Source: Lachnospiraceae bacterium (GTDB taxonomy: Bacteria; Bacillota; Clostridia; Lachnospirales; Lachnospiraceae). Taken from it: a DNA stretch of 64,000 nucleotides. The stretch covers positions 1 through 64,000 of the forward strand of contig JAGAMF010000006.1 in assembly GCA_017624855.1 (NCBI GenBank), written 5' to 3'. The position numbers were made by a program, and so were the translations under genes. Shown here one piece after another: positions 7,319 to 16,781 of this stretch. A model generated the notes under the pieces. It searched no databases and was not told the origin of the DNA. It saw nothing but the letters and a program-made list of their open reading frames with translations. The first letter of the stretch is position 1. Every line of letters begins with the position of its first letter.

Positions 7319-10300
7319 TTGAAAAGAGCAGTGCTTTCCGTACTGGAAGAGAATTATGCATTTGAAGATAACAAGGGAAGTCTGGACTTTTCCTGCAATG
7401 TCATCGAAATGACTTTTGACAAGGCAGAGCAGAGAGAGGGAACTTTTCAAATTAAAAATATTTCCAAGACGCCTATGGAGGGATATATTCTGTCCAATAA
7501 CATGCGTATGCAGTGCCTTACACCTATTTTCAGAGGGGAAGAAGCGGAGATTACCTATTGCTTCGACAGCACCGGTATGGAGCCGGGAGATGAAGTAAAA
7601 GGCGAATTTCAGATTATTTCCAACAAAGGAGAGTATACTCTGGCATTTGAAGTGAAGCAGGAGAAGCATTATCTTTACAGCACCATGGGAAACATCCGCA
7701 ACCTGTTTCATTTTGCAAATCTTGCCAAAACCAATTGGGAAGAAGCGGTGCAGTTATATTATTCAAAACATTTTGCGGAAATCCTGGAAGGAAACGATGA
7801 CCGGTATAAGAGTATTTACAGAGGGTTAAGTACAAAACCCGGAAATCAGCAGAATTTGGACGAGTTCCTTGTGGCCGTAAAGAAAAAAAGCCGCATTACA
7901 TATAAAACCGACACAAAAGAAATTCGTGTGAAAAATCCGGATGACATTGTCATGAAGGAATTGATTATTACCAAGGACGGCTGGGGCTATGTTGCTCTTG
8001 ATGTTGCCGTGGAAGGTTATTTTGTGGGAATCGAAAAGGCCGTTTATACGGAAGACGATTTTCTGGGCAATGTATGCCGTATTCCCGTGTATATGCAGCC
8101 GGATAACATGCATCAGGGTGTAAATTACGGTAAAGTGATTGTTACCACTCCCAGACAGAAATTGGAGATCCCCGTGATTGCAGAGAACCAAGTACTTCCC
8201 GTTCGGGATAATGTGGAGTTTGAGTGGCTGCAACTTACGGCAGAGATGACCCGTGAATACATTGATTTCCGTTTGGGTAAGCAGGGTACTGCAGAGTGGA
8301 TTACCAAGTCTGCTCCCATCGTGGAGAGAATGTCCGGAGATGATGACAAAAACATTATTGCCGGCCTGTATCAGGCACAGCTCCTTTTGGCGCAGGAGAG
8401 GACCCAGGATGCGGATTATGTGTTGAATAAAGTGGAAGAGCAGATGGCGGCAGGAAAGCAGTTGCCGGAAGTATACGGATACTTCCTCTATCTGACCACT
8501 CTTTTAAACCGTGATGAAAGTTATACCGATAAAGTTGCCCATAAAGTGAAAAAGATGTTCCAGCGCGAGCAGGACAACTTCCGTCTTGCCTGGTTGATGT
8601 TGTATCTTCAGAAGAATCTATTCTTCAATGAGGATAAAAAATGGGAGTTTTTGGAGGAACGCTACGACAGAGGCTCCATAAGCCCCGTGCTGTATGTGGA
8701 GGCTTTGCAACTTTTATGGAAACAGCCTTCTTTGCTGATTAAGTTGGAAAGCTATGAAATCAACATTCTTTTGTTTGCCATGAAGCATGATGTTTTAAAC
8801 GAGGCAATTGCCGAGCGTGTGCAGTTTTTGGTAAGCAGAGAGAAAGAGTATGACTTCCGTATTTTTGCCATTTTAAAATATTGCTATGATAAATGTTCCA
8901 CCAAGGAAATGGTACAGGCAATCTGTGCGTACCTGATGAAGGGGAACTGTATCGGAACGGAGTTTTTTGAATGGTATGCCAAGGCCGTTGATTTGGACCT
9001 TCGTTTAACAAGATTATATGAATATTACATTATGTCCATCGATTTGAATTACAAGGGCGAATTGCCCAAGATGGTTATGATGTACTTTGCATATCAGAAC
9101 AATTTGGATTACGAGCGCAGAGCCTTTTTGTATGCCAATGTGTTGGAGCATCGGGGAAGTTTTCCTGAAATTGCACTTTCTTATACGGAGCATTTGGAAG
9201 ATTTCGTCCGTGAACAGATTGAGCTGGGGCATATAAACGATCACTTGATTAAGTTGTATCGTAAAGTTCTGGTTCCGACCGTTATGGATGTAAAATTTGC
9301 CAATGATGCGGCACCTGTGATTTTTATGCATGAGGTGGTTGTGGACAATCCGGAAGTGGTTAAAGTTGTGGTGGTGCATGAGCATCTGAGGGGTGAAGAA
9401 AGTTATCCCGTGGATGCAGGCAAAGCCTATGTGCCCATTTACAGTGCGTTTTATAAGCTTTTGTTCGAAGATGCGGTGGGAAACAGATATGTGCCCAATG
9501 AATTTATGAAACCGGCGCCTATATTGTTTACCGATGAACTTTTTAAAACAATATTCCCTATGGTACAGGAAAACAACGGCGTGATTCTGTATTATTGTGA
9601 AGATAAAAGAAATTACATAAGCATTACGGATTTGAATGTGTACGCCTATGCAAGACTTTTACGGTCGGAAGATATTACCACAGCCTACTACAATGAATTG
9701 CTGGTGGCTCTGGTAAAATTCTATTTCGACAGAGACTATATCCGTGAATTGGATGAGTTGCTTTTACAGTTGGAGCCTGACAAACTCAGCGCAGTGGAAC
9801 GGGCGGATTTGGTACACATTCTTGTGGCAAGAGGCATGTATGATGCGGCCTTTGAGTGGGTGTGCGAATTCGGTGCGGAGCATATGGAAACCAAAACCGT
9901 ACTGCGTCTTTGCAGCAGACTTTTGGAACGCAGGGATTTTGAAGAAGATGAAAATATGCTGGAGCTTTGCTCCTATGTGTACCGTAATAACCGTTATGAT
10001 GAGAATATTCTGTCATATCTGGTGCGTTATTTTGAAGGCAGCATTCGTGAATTACGAGGCTTGCTTCGCAACAGTGAAAGCTTCGTGGTAGATAATTACA
10101 GCTTGTTGGAAAGACTTCTTGTACAGTCCATGTTTGCCGGTGTTTACATGAACGAAAAGATGAAGCTTTATGAAGCTTACATCAAGAAAAACGGCAGTCA
10201 CGAGATTGAGAAGGCATTTCTTACCCGTTGTGCTTACGACTATTTCGTAGAGCAGTGCGTTACGGAAGACAGAGTGTTTGAGCGCCTGACCGCTTTTATG

Positions 10301-10876
10301 GCAGAAGGTGAGAAAATGAACAGAGTCTGCCGGCTTGCGGTGTTAAAAAATGCGTCCGAAAGCGATGAAAGCACATGGAATACAGAGGTGCTTAGTACTC
10401 TGTTGGCGGATGAAATTGCCAAGGGTAATTGCTTCCCCTTCTTCCTTGCTTTTGCGGGAAAAATGAAGGAAGTACTGCCCCTTACGGACAGAACTTTTGT
10501 AGAGTACAGAGGTGAGCCGGAAAGCAAGGTGGTCATCCACTATGCCATCGAAAAAGAAAACGGCGGCGAAACGGAGTATCGCAAGGAAGAGATGCGTAAT
10601 CTCTACGGCGGTATCTTTGTAAAAAGTTTTATCCTGTTCTGCGGTGAGTCGGTTCAGTATTACATTACGGAACAAAGCGGTAACCGGGAACAGTTGACCC
10701 AGAGCAGTATGATTCAGCGAAGTGAGGATGAGAAGAATCCGGGCAGCTGGAGATTTTCATTGCTGAATGAAGCGGTACTCAGTAAGGAATTGCAGGACTG
10801 TGAAAGCAGCGGCATGGCGATTAAAGAGTACATGAAGAAAGATTTTATGATTCGGGAAATATTTGCCAAGAAGTAA
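7319..10876 (+). CDS. DUF5717-like giant protein
   Basis: About 1186 residues without signal peptide. TTG7319 follows a strong AGAGGTGAGG site with good spacing; ATG7301 six codons upstream has none, so I prefer TTG. The N-terminal ~300 residues look like beta-sandwich modules (GTFQIKNISKTPMEGYI, VKGEFQIISNKGEYT), and the rest is helical and repeat-like, suggestive of TPR/HEAT solenoids. I recognise it as the DUF5717 family known from Lachnospiraceae; function unknown. It heads a five-gene operon with an Hsp70-like protein next, so a scaffold or chaperone-client role is a reasonable inference. Confidence 0.75.
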   Translation: MKRAVLSVLEENYAFEDNKGSLDFSCNVIEMTFDKAEQREGTFQIKNISKTPMEGYILSNNMRMQCLTPIFRGEEAEITYCFDSTGMEPGDEVKGEFQIISNKGEYTLAFEVKQEKHYLYSTMGNIRNLFHFANLAKTNWEEAVQLYYSKHFAEILEGNDDRYKSIYRGLSTKPGNQQNLDEFLVAVKKKSRITYKTDTKEIRVKNPDDIVMKELIITKDGWGYVALDVAVEGYFVGIEKAVYTEDDFLGNVCRIPVYMQPDNMHQGVNYGKVIVTTPRQKLEIPVIAENQVLPVRDNVEFEWLQLTAEMTREYIDFRLGKQGTAEWITKSAPIVERMSGDDDKNIIAGLYQAQLLLAQERTQDADYVLNKVEEQMAAGKQLPEVYGYFLYLTTLLNRDESYTDKVAHKVKKMFQREQDNFRLAWLMLYLQKNLFFNEDKKWEFLEERYDRGSISPVLYVEALQLLWKQPSLLIKLESYEINILLFAMKHDVLNEAIAERVQFLVSREKEYDFRIFAILKYCYDKCSTKEMVQAICAYLMKGNCIGTEFFEWYAKAVDLDLRLTRLYEYYIMSIDLNYKGELPKMVMMYFAYQNNLDYERRAFLYANVLEHRGSFPEIALSYTEHLEDFVREQIELGHINDHLIKLYRKVLVPTVMDVKFANDAAPVIFMHEVVVDNPEVVKVVVVHEHLRGEESYPVDAGKAYVPIYSAFYKLLFEDAVGNRYVPNEFMKPAPILFTDELFKTIFPMVQENNGVILYYCEDKRNYISITDLNVYAYARLLRSEDITTAYYNELLVALVKFYFDRDYIRELDELLLQLEPDKLSAVERADLVHILVARGMYDAAFEWVCEFGAEHMETKTVLRLCSRLLERRDFEEDENMLELCSYVYRNNRYDENILSYLVRYFEGSIRELRGLLRNSESFVVDNYSLLERLLVQSMFAGVYMNEKMKLYEAYIKKNGSHEIEKAFLTRCAYDYFVEQCVTEDRVFERLTAFMAEGEKMNRVCRLAVLKNASESDESTWNTEVLSTLLADEIAKGNCFPFFLAFAGKMKEVLPLTDRTFVEYRGEPESKVVIHYAIEKENGGETEYRKEEMRNLYGGIFVKSFILFCGESVQYYITEQSGNREQLTQSSMIQRSEDEKNPGSWRFSLLNEAVLSKELQDCESSGMAIKEYMKKDFMIREIFAKK

Positions 10877-10896
10877 ATATTCCAAGGAGTAGCCAT

Positions 10897-12201
10897 ATGT
10901 TGACGGAAATCAAAGATGTTTTTGAAAAAATGAATAAAGACCGTTATGTTATCGGTTATGATTTGAGCAGTGATTATGTTCAGATGAGTTTCTGTCGCAT
11001 TGACGGCAATAATCCTGAAACTTTCAGCACATCCAAGGAACAGGAAAAGTATAATGTGCCTTTGGTTTTATGCAGAAAGAGAAGCACCGGCCAGTGGTTA
11101 ATCGGTGATGCGGCCATAGAGTGCTCCGACGAAGGCGACGGCAGTTTGGTAACGGATTTTCTGGAACCTGCTATCAGCGGCGGAACCGTAACCATTGACA
11201 GGGAAGAATATCATGCCAAGGATTTGTTGGCCCTTTTTATAAAAAGGACTCTGGGTATGCTTCCGGTTATGGAGACACCGGAAAAGATTTCCAATATAAC
11301 CATAGCATTGCGAAATGCGGATGTGCAGACCATTCGTATGTTGCAGGAGGCGGTAAGCGTCCTCAAAGTGGATGCGGAGCGTATTTCTTTTACGGGATAT
11401 GAAGAATGTGTATTCTTCTATATGCTGTATCAGAATGCGGAATTGCAGAACCATCAGATTCTGGTATTTGATGCCGGAGACGATAATTTGTGGAGTTATC
11501 GTCTGGAACGCAATCATTTTACAAGTCCCAGCATCGCCATGGTGGAGGCGAAAGAGTATCCTGATTTTAAGGTAAAAGATCCCCGTTATTTGAGCAAAAC
11601 GGAAAAAGACAATAAATTGTTGCAGATAGCAACGGAAATATGCGAAAACAGAGTTTTCTCCGGTATATTCTTAATCGGAGAAGGTTTCTACGAAGACTGG
11701 TGCAATGCTTCATTGCGGTTTTTATGCAGAAACAGAAGAGTGTTCAAGGGTAACAACCTTTTTAGCAAGGGTGCCTGCCTTGCGGCAAGAGAGAAGGCAA
11801 ATCCTTCCGGTTATGAGAAGAATATACGCTACTTCGGTATGGACCGTTTAAGATGCAATATCGGTGTGCAGGCTTTTAAATCCGGTAAGGAAATCAATAT
11901 TCCGCTGGTGGAAGCCGGAGCTCATTGGTATGAAGCGCAGGCGACGGTGGAAGTGATCCTGCATGAATCGGATGTGCTTCCCATTACTGTGGAATATGTA
12001 AACAGCAGACAGACGGCTGTGGCTGATTTTGAATTAAAAGGTTTGCCGGTATCGACAAATCGCATGACAAGAATAGAACTCAGTATCAAGATGACTTCCG
12101 AAACCGGAGTGGCATTGCATGCCGTGGATTTAGGTTTTGGAGAGTTATATCCCACAAGTGGGAAAGAGTGGACGGAAGAAATGGACCTGCAATATCAGTA
12201 A
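10897..12201 (+). CDS. Hsp70/actin-like DUF5716 protein
   Basis: The 434-residue product has the layout of an actin-like ATPase: phosphate-1 loop (VIGYDLSSDYVQMSF, about residues 18-32), phosphate-2 loop (ILVFDAGDDNLWSY, about 188-201) and adenosine-like motif (GIFLIGEGF, about 256-264), then a SKGACLAA segment as in DnaK and a beta-rich C-terminus (about 310-430) recalling an Hsp70 substrate-binding domain. Canonical DLGT is replaced by DLSS, and GGxS by GEGF, so ATPase activity is uncertain. It starts 20 nt after the DUF5717 gene. I recognise it as DUF5716; function unknown. Confidence 0.75.
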   Translation: MLTEIKDVFEKMNKDRYVIGYDLSSDYVQMSFCRIDGNNPETFSTSKEQEKYNVPLVLCRKRSTGQWLIGDAAIECSDEGDGSLVTDFLEPAISGGTVTIDREEYHAKDLLALFIKRTLGMLPVMETPEKISNITIALRNADVQTIRMLQEAVSVLKVDAERISFTGYEECVFFYMLYQNAELQNHQILVFDAGDDNLWSYRLERNHFTSPSIAMVEAKEYPDFKVKDPRYLSKTEKDNKLLQIATEICENRVFSGIFLIGEGFYEDWCNASLRFLCRNRRVFKGNNLFSKGACLAAREKANPSGYEKNIRYFGMDRLRCNIGVQAFKSGKEINIPLVEAGAHWYEAQATVEVILHESDVLPITVEYVNSRQTAVADFELKGLPVSTNRMTRIELSIKMTSETGVALHAVDLGFGELYPTSGKEWTEEMDLQYQ

Positions 12202-12222
12202 AAGCGGGGAAAGGAAGAAAAA

Positions 12223-13050
12223 GTGGGTAAAGTATACGGATGTATCGGAAGAAAAGCAAATAAACCCTTCTTTTTGGAAAAGATATGTTGCAATATCTAT
12301 TCTGCGGAAGAGTTGGTTTATTGCGTATATGAGAATGCAGAACTTCTGGAAAGAGATATCTTTACAACTGAATTGGCAGAGTGGCTGGACGAAGAGTGTG
12401 AAGCAAGAACGCTGGCGGAACGCATAAATAAGCTTTTGGGCAAGAAGGCGGATGTGAAGCAGTTGGCAGCAGTTCTTCTGGAAGCGTTTCCTTTTGTCAG
12501 TACGGGACAGCAAAACCGTTTCCTGGAATTGCTGGAAACGGAAGATGGAGAAGACGGCCCGGAGAGAAGCCGTAAGAGAGGCGATTATTTCCTGCACAAA
12601 GGTCGTTATGTGCATGCCTTAAACGAATATGAGAATGTGTTAAAACACACCACGGACGAAGATGTGGGGTTAAAAGCGCAGATTTATCATAATATGGGCA
12701 TGGCTCGTGCGGGACTGTTTCTTTTGGAGCAGGCGGCGCAGGACTTTTACAAGGCTTATGAATTGGACGGCGCAGAGGAACATTATTATTACTACGCAGC
12801 TGCGTTGCGTTTCAGCATGAGCGAAGGTGAGTATATTCGAGCAATCAGCGAAGATGCTGAGATGAGTAATATTACGCTGAAGCTGGAGACGGCTATGCAG
12901 GAGGCTAATGTGAAGTGGCAGGAAGGCCCCGGTGCGGAATTGGATGCTACATTGGAGACACAGCGTTCCGGCGGAAGCAAGCAGTACGAAGAATGGGTTG
13001 GTAAGACACTTTCGGAATTGAAAGAGGATTACCGCAGATGTATACAATAG
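12223..13050 (+). CDS. TPR-repeat protein of DUF5716/5717 operon
   Basis: 275 residues from GTG12223 (AAAGGAAG upstream). The middle carries two or three TPR-like helical hairpins (about residues 115-215: KRGDYFLHKGRYVHALNEYE, YHNMGMARAGLFLLEQAAQD, YYYYAAALRF). The N-terminal ~100 residues are acidic and helical. It sits 21 nt after the DUF5716 gene, the position a cochaperone or adaptor might occupy, but no J domain is present. Role inferred only from context. Confidence 0.65.
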   Translation: MGKVYGCIGRKANKPFFLEKICCNIYSAEELVYCVYENAELLERDIFTTELAEWLDEECEARTLAERINKLLGKKADVKQLAAVLLEAFPFVSTGQQNRFLELLETEDGEDGPERSRKRGDYFLHKGRYVHALNEYENVLKHTTDEDVGLKAQIYHNMGMARAGLFLLEQAAQDFYKAYELDGAEEHYYYYAAALRFSMSEGEYIRAISEDAEMSNITLKLETAMQEANVKWQEGPGAELDATLETQRSGGSKQYEEWVGKTLSELKEDYRRCIQ

Positions 13051-13062
13051 CGGAGAAGCAGA

Positions 13063-14241
13063 ATGGGTTTTTGGAAGAAGTTATTCGGTGATAAAAAAGG
13101 CAAAACTGAATATACGACGGAAGTGGATGAGACACAGTATTACGAGGTGTCTAATTTCACGGACAACAGTCAGCGGGAGCGCTATATCGAAAGCTGTTTG
13201 GAGCAGATGAAAGCGGCATCGGATGAAATCGACCTGTTAAACCGTGAATATGATTCCGTTACCGCATACTTAAACGATACGGAAGAAATCGACCGCCTTC
13301 CCGAGCATATAAAAAACCCGATTCGGGATTGCGCTACCAAATTATTGCGTTTGGAAAGGGAGTTTCGTAATTATTCTGCAAGAGAGGACCTTTTAAGCAA
13401 TGAAGACTATGCTTTGATGGAGCGTCTGGAAGATGAAATGCCGGAAGGGTACGAGAAGTTAAAACAAGGCGAAGAGTACCGAAAGCTGGTAAAAGAAGAT
13501 ATGAAACGCATAGAGGGCGAGAAGCAGGCGTACTATTTCCGCAAAGCAGAATTAAAAGGCATGCTTGCCAATATCAAGGGCGTATTTTTTATTTGTGTGG
13601 TAGCAGCGGTTACCTGCGTTATTATGCTTGCCATACTTCAATTCGGTTTTGAGCTGGATACCCGTATCGGCTATATCCTTACAGCAGGAGCGGCAGCAAT
13701 TGCTTTTACCGTTCTCTTTGTAAAAAATATCGATATGCAGCAGGAATATTCCAAGGTGGAAAAAAGCATCGGCAAATTGATTCACATGCATAACACGGTA
13801 AAAATCCGATTTGTGAACAATACCAATTTATTGGAATATTTATACATGAAATATAATGTGGAAAGCTCCAAGGAATTAAAGGAGTTGTGGGACAAATATG
13901 TTTCGGAGCGTGCGGAAAGAGAACGCTTCGAACAGACCAAATACGATATTACTTTTTATCGCGATGAGTTGTTACAGCATATGCGAAAGCTTCACATTGT
14001 GGACCCGGACATTTGGCTTCATCAGGCAGAGGCATTGGTGGATCGCAAAGAAATGGTAGAGATTCGTCACGGGCTGGTGGAACGGCGGCAGAGCCTTCGT
14101 AAGCAGATGGAATACAACAAAGATATAGCGGTAGATGCACAGACAAAACTGAAAGATATGATACATGCATATCCTCAGTATGCGAATCAGGTTCTTCAGC
14201 AGTTGGAGGAGTTTGAACGCAAAGCAAAATCAAGATTGTAA
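13063..14241 (+). CDS. two-TM coiled-coil membrane protein
   Basis: 392 residues. An N-terminal MGFWKKLFGDKK amphipathic start is followed by long coiled coil (about 30-165), two transmembrane helices (about 172-192 and 203-220; FFICVVAAVTCVIMLAILQF, GYILTAGAAAIAFTVLF), and a second coiled coil (about 225-390). Both coiled coils would lie in the cytoplasm if the helices form a hairpin. It is 12 nt behind the TPR gene and presumably anchors the operon's products at the membrane. No named family recognised. Confidence 0.65.
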   Translation: MGFWKKLFGDKKGKTEYTTEVDETQYYEVSNFTDNSQRERYIESCLEQMKAASDEIDLLNREYDSVTAYLNDTEEIDRLPEHIKNPIRDCATKLLRLEREFRNYSAREDLLSNEDYALMERLEDEMPEGYEKLKQGEEYRKLVKEDMKRIEGEKQAYYFRKAELKGMLANIKGVFFICVVAAVTCVIMLAILQFGFELDTRIGYILTAGAAAIAFTVLFVKNIDMQQEYSKVEKSIGKLIHMHNTVKIRFVNNTNLLEYLYMKYNVESSKELKELWDKYVSERAERERFEQTKYDITFYRDELLQHMRKLHIVDPDIWLHQAEALVDRKEMVEIRHGLVERRQSLRKQMEYNKDIAVDAQTKLKDMIHAYPQYANQVLQQLEEFERKAKSRL

Positions 14242-14311
14242 AATATTTCGTAAGGTGTATAATGATAAAGTTGAAATCCGCTGTTGTGCAACGCAGTGGA
14301 TTTTACTTTTG
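14236..14311 (+). promoter_or_regulatory. internal promoter and hairpin before TGase gene
   Basis: TTGTAA (14236-14241), 16-nt spacer, TATAAT (14258-14263), then a 10-bp hairpin (arms about 14274-14283 and 14294-14303) followed by a T-rich tract. This could be a terminator for the upstream genes combined with a fresh promoter, or a leader attenuator for the transglutaminase gene. Confidence 0.5.
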
Positions 14312-14385
14312 GATAAAAACAGAAATATGCCGTACTTTTAGAAATAAGGCGGTTTGTCTGAAATAATAGAGGAATAGCAGTAGTT

Positions 14386-16014
14386 ATGAAAAAAAGAGTT
14401 TGGATTGCCGTGGTGATTTTGTTGATCATCAATCTTGCGGCAGGCGGGTTTGTCTGGTATACCATCAGCAAGACCCACAGCAGTATTACAGTAGAGGCCG
14501 GAAGTGTAGTGACGGCGGAGCATTTTATCAAAAGGGAAGTGGAGGAAATCTTCTTTGCCGAAGATTGTCCCGCATTCGATACAACAGTACCCGGTACATA
14601 TGAGTTAAGAATTACCGCAGACGGTTTTACCAGAAGCTGTTTGTTGCATGTGGAGGATACCGTTGCTCCTAAGGCAGAGCCTGTGGCGGTTTACATGTCG
14701 GTAGGTGAAACCTACGAGGCTGAGGCTTTTATAAAAGATGTACAGGATGTGACACCTGTAACGGCGCGCTTTGAAGAGCGGCCGGATTTCGGCGGTTACG
14801 GTTTACAGGATGTAAATATTATTTTGACGGATACTTCCGGCAATGAAACCACGGTAAAGTCGGAATTGTATGTGTTAAAAGTGAAAGTAAACGAGACTTA
14901 TGTATGGGATACTTCCGAAGGTACACCGAAGGCTGAGTGGTTTCTTGTAAAACCCGGCGAAATCTCTTATACCGGCGTTGGCTTACAGTATGTGCACTTT
15001 GATGAAATCGGCGTATATCCGGTGTGGCTGAAAGCGGACGGTTTTGTGTGCAAGGTAAATATGGAGATTACGGATACCAAAGCCCCTGTTTTTACCGTAA
15101 AAGAAACGGAAGGCTATATCGGGCATCCCGTAGAAGCGGCGGAATTTATAGAGACCGTGGAGGAAGATACCCAGGTAAAATTTTATTATGGGGCAGAGCC
15201 CGATTGGAGCTTGGAAGGGCAGCAGGAGGTTGTGATTGTTGCGGAAGATGCGGCAGGAAACAAATCAGAAATGCCCGGGATGTTAACCTTGATTCCTGAT
15301 ACGGAGGCTCCGGTGATTATCGGTACCGGTAATATATCCATTTGCATAGGCGAAAATGTGTCTTATCGTAACGGTATCAGTGCTTATGATAATTGTGACG
15401 GAGAGGTTCCCGTACAGATCGATAACAGCGCCGTGGATTTGAATACTTTGGGAACTTATCATGTATTTTACACCGCTACGGATGCGGCAGGAAACGTTAC
15501 AACCCATGACATTAAGCTTACGGTTATGCCGGAGCGTAATGAGGAGGTAAGTTTAGAGGCGATGTACGCCTTGGCGGATCAGGTGTTGGCGGAAATCATT
15601 ACGGAAGATATGACGGACTATCAGAAAGCGGAGGCGATTTATAATTGGACCCGCTGGAAAATCGGTTTTATCAGTGATTCCCAGAAAGAAAACTGGGTGG
15701 AATCTGCCTATGACGGATTTGTATATCGAAAAGGTGATTGTTATACCTACGCCAGCGTGGCCAAAGCCTTGTTGACCAGAGCCGGCATTCCCAATATTGA
15801 TGTGTGGCGTAATTCCACTACCAGCAGCCATTACTGGAATCTGGTGGATACGGGACAGGGCTGGTATCATTTTGATGCCACACCCAGAGCAGATAAAACC
15901 ATTATTTTTATGTGGTCGGAGACACAGTTGATCGAAAATGAGGCGGTGCGAAGAAGTCATGTATATGACCGCACTCTGTTCCCGGCAGTAAGCACGGAAC
16001 CCATTAAACCATAA
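14386..16014 (+). CDS. membrane-anchored Ig-like transglutaminase-domain protein
   Basis: 542 residues with an N-terminal signal anchor (about 4-27). Four or five Ig/cadherin-like beta modules follow (about 30-385; repeated DTxAP and DAAGN motifs such as VEDTVAPKA, PDTEAPVI, ATDAAGNVTT). The C-terminal transglutaminase-like domain shows a complete Cys-His-Asp triad: Cys452 (GDCYTYA), His482 (SSHYWN), Asp497 (HFDATPR). In bacteria this fold includes proteases, hydrolases and cross-linking enzymes of the cell surface. The catalytic domain is predicted outside the cell. It ends the DUF5717/DUF5716 operon. Confidence 0.85.
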   Translation: MKKRVWIAVVILLIINLAAGGFVWYTISKTHSSITVEAGSVVTAEHFIKREVEEIFFAEDCPAFDTTVPGTYELRITADGFTRSCLLHVEDTVAPKAEPVAVYMSVGETYEAEAFIKDVQDVTPVTARFEERPDFGGYGLQDVNIILTDTSGNETTVKSELYVLKVKVNETYVWDTSEGTPKAEWFLVKPGEISYTGVGLQYVHFDEIGVYPVWLKADGFVCKVNMEITDTKAPVFTVKETEGYIGHPVEAAEFIETVEEDTQVKFYYGAEPDWSLEGQQEVVIVAEDAAGNKSEMPGMLTLIPDTEAPVIIGTGNISICIGENVSYRNGISAYDNCDGEVPVQIDNSAVDLNTLGTYHVFYTATDAAGNVTTHDIKLTVMPERNEEVSLEAMYALADQVLAEIITEDMTDYQKAEAIYNWTRWKIGFISDSQKENWVESAYDGFVYRKGDCYTYASVAKALLTRAGIPNIDVWRNSTTSSHYWNLVDTGQGWYHFDATPRADKTIIFMWSETQLIENEAVRRSHVYDRTLFPAVSTEPIKP

Positions 16015-16058
16015 AAGTTGATCTGTAAGATAATGCAGAACTCAACAAGGAGACGAAC

Positions 16059-16769
16059 ATGAGTAAAAAATTAGGCGTAATCGGAGGAATGGGGCCTTTG
16101 GCAACCGCTCTTTTTATGGAGTTGGTCACTGAGATGACAGAGGCTTCCAGAGACGATGAGCATATTGTTATGGATATCGTAAGTGTGCCCAATATTCCCG
16201 ACAGGACGGATTATATTCTGGGTAAAAGCTCCGGCAGTCCCGTGGATACCATCAGAGGCATAAAGAAGGAATTGGAAGACCGTGGGGCAGAGGTGCTTGC
16301 CATGCCCTGTAATACGGCGTTTTACTTTTATGATGAAATCGTAAAAGACGGCTTGCCCATGATACACGCTATAGAAGAAACCGCAAGCTGCTTACAGGAA
16401 GCCGGCATAGAGCGAGTGGGAATTCTTGCTACGGACGGTACGGTGCAAACAAAGCTTTTCCAGAATGTTTTGGAGGAGCGGGGGATTAAAACCTTCATTC
16501 CCGATGAAACACATCAAAAGCTTGTGATGAGCATGATTTATGATGATGTAAAAGCCGGTGGAAGCATTGATGCCCATAAATTATCCGAAGTAGAAAAGCA
16601 TTTGAAGGAACAGGGCGCGCAGGTGCTTGTTTTGGGATGTACGGAGCTGTCGGTGGCCAAAAGAAGCGGACAGGTAAAAGAAGGTTATTTGGATACGCTG
16701 GAAGTTATGGCAAGAAAAGCCGTACTGGAATGCGCTACATTGAAAGAAAAGTATTTGAAACTGATATAG
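16059..16769 (+). CDS. aspartate/glutamate racemase family enzyme
   Basis: 236 residues of the cofactor-independent Asp/Glu racemase family: GVIGGMGPLAT at the N-terminus and the two catalytic cysteines Cys84 (MPCNTA) and Cys194 (GCTELS) on pseudo-symmetric lobes. It interconverts L- and D- forms of an acidic amino acid, most likely aspartate. Only 12 nt separate it from an amino-acid adenylating enzyme, which suggests it makes the D-amino acid activated there. It does not look like MurI by its GGMGP start, so peptidoglycan D-Glu supply is less likely. Confidence 0.88.
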   Translation: MSKKLGVIGGMGPLATALFMELVTEMTEASRDDEHIVMDIVSVPNIPDRTDYILGKSSGSPVDTIRGIKKELEDRGAEVLAMPCNTAFYFYDEIVKDGLPMIHAIEETASCLQEAGIERVGILATDGTVQTKLFQNVLEERGIKTFIPDETHQKLVMSMIYDDVKAGGSIDAHKLSEVEKHLKEQGAQVLVLGCTELSVAKRSGQVKEGYLDTLEVMARKAVLECATLKEKYLKLI

Positions 16770-16781
16770 AGGAAAGATGAC

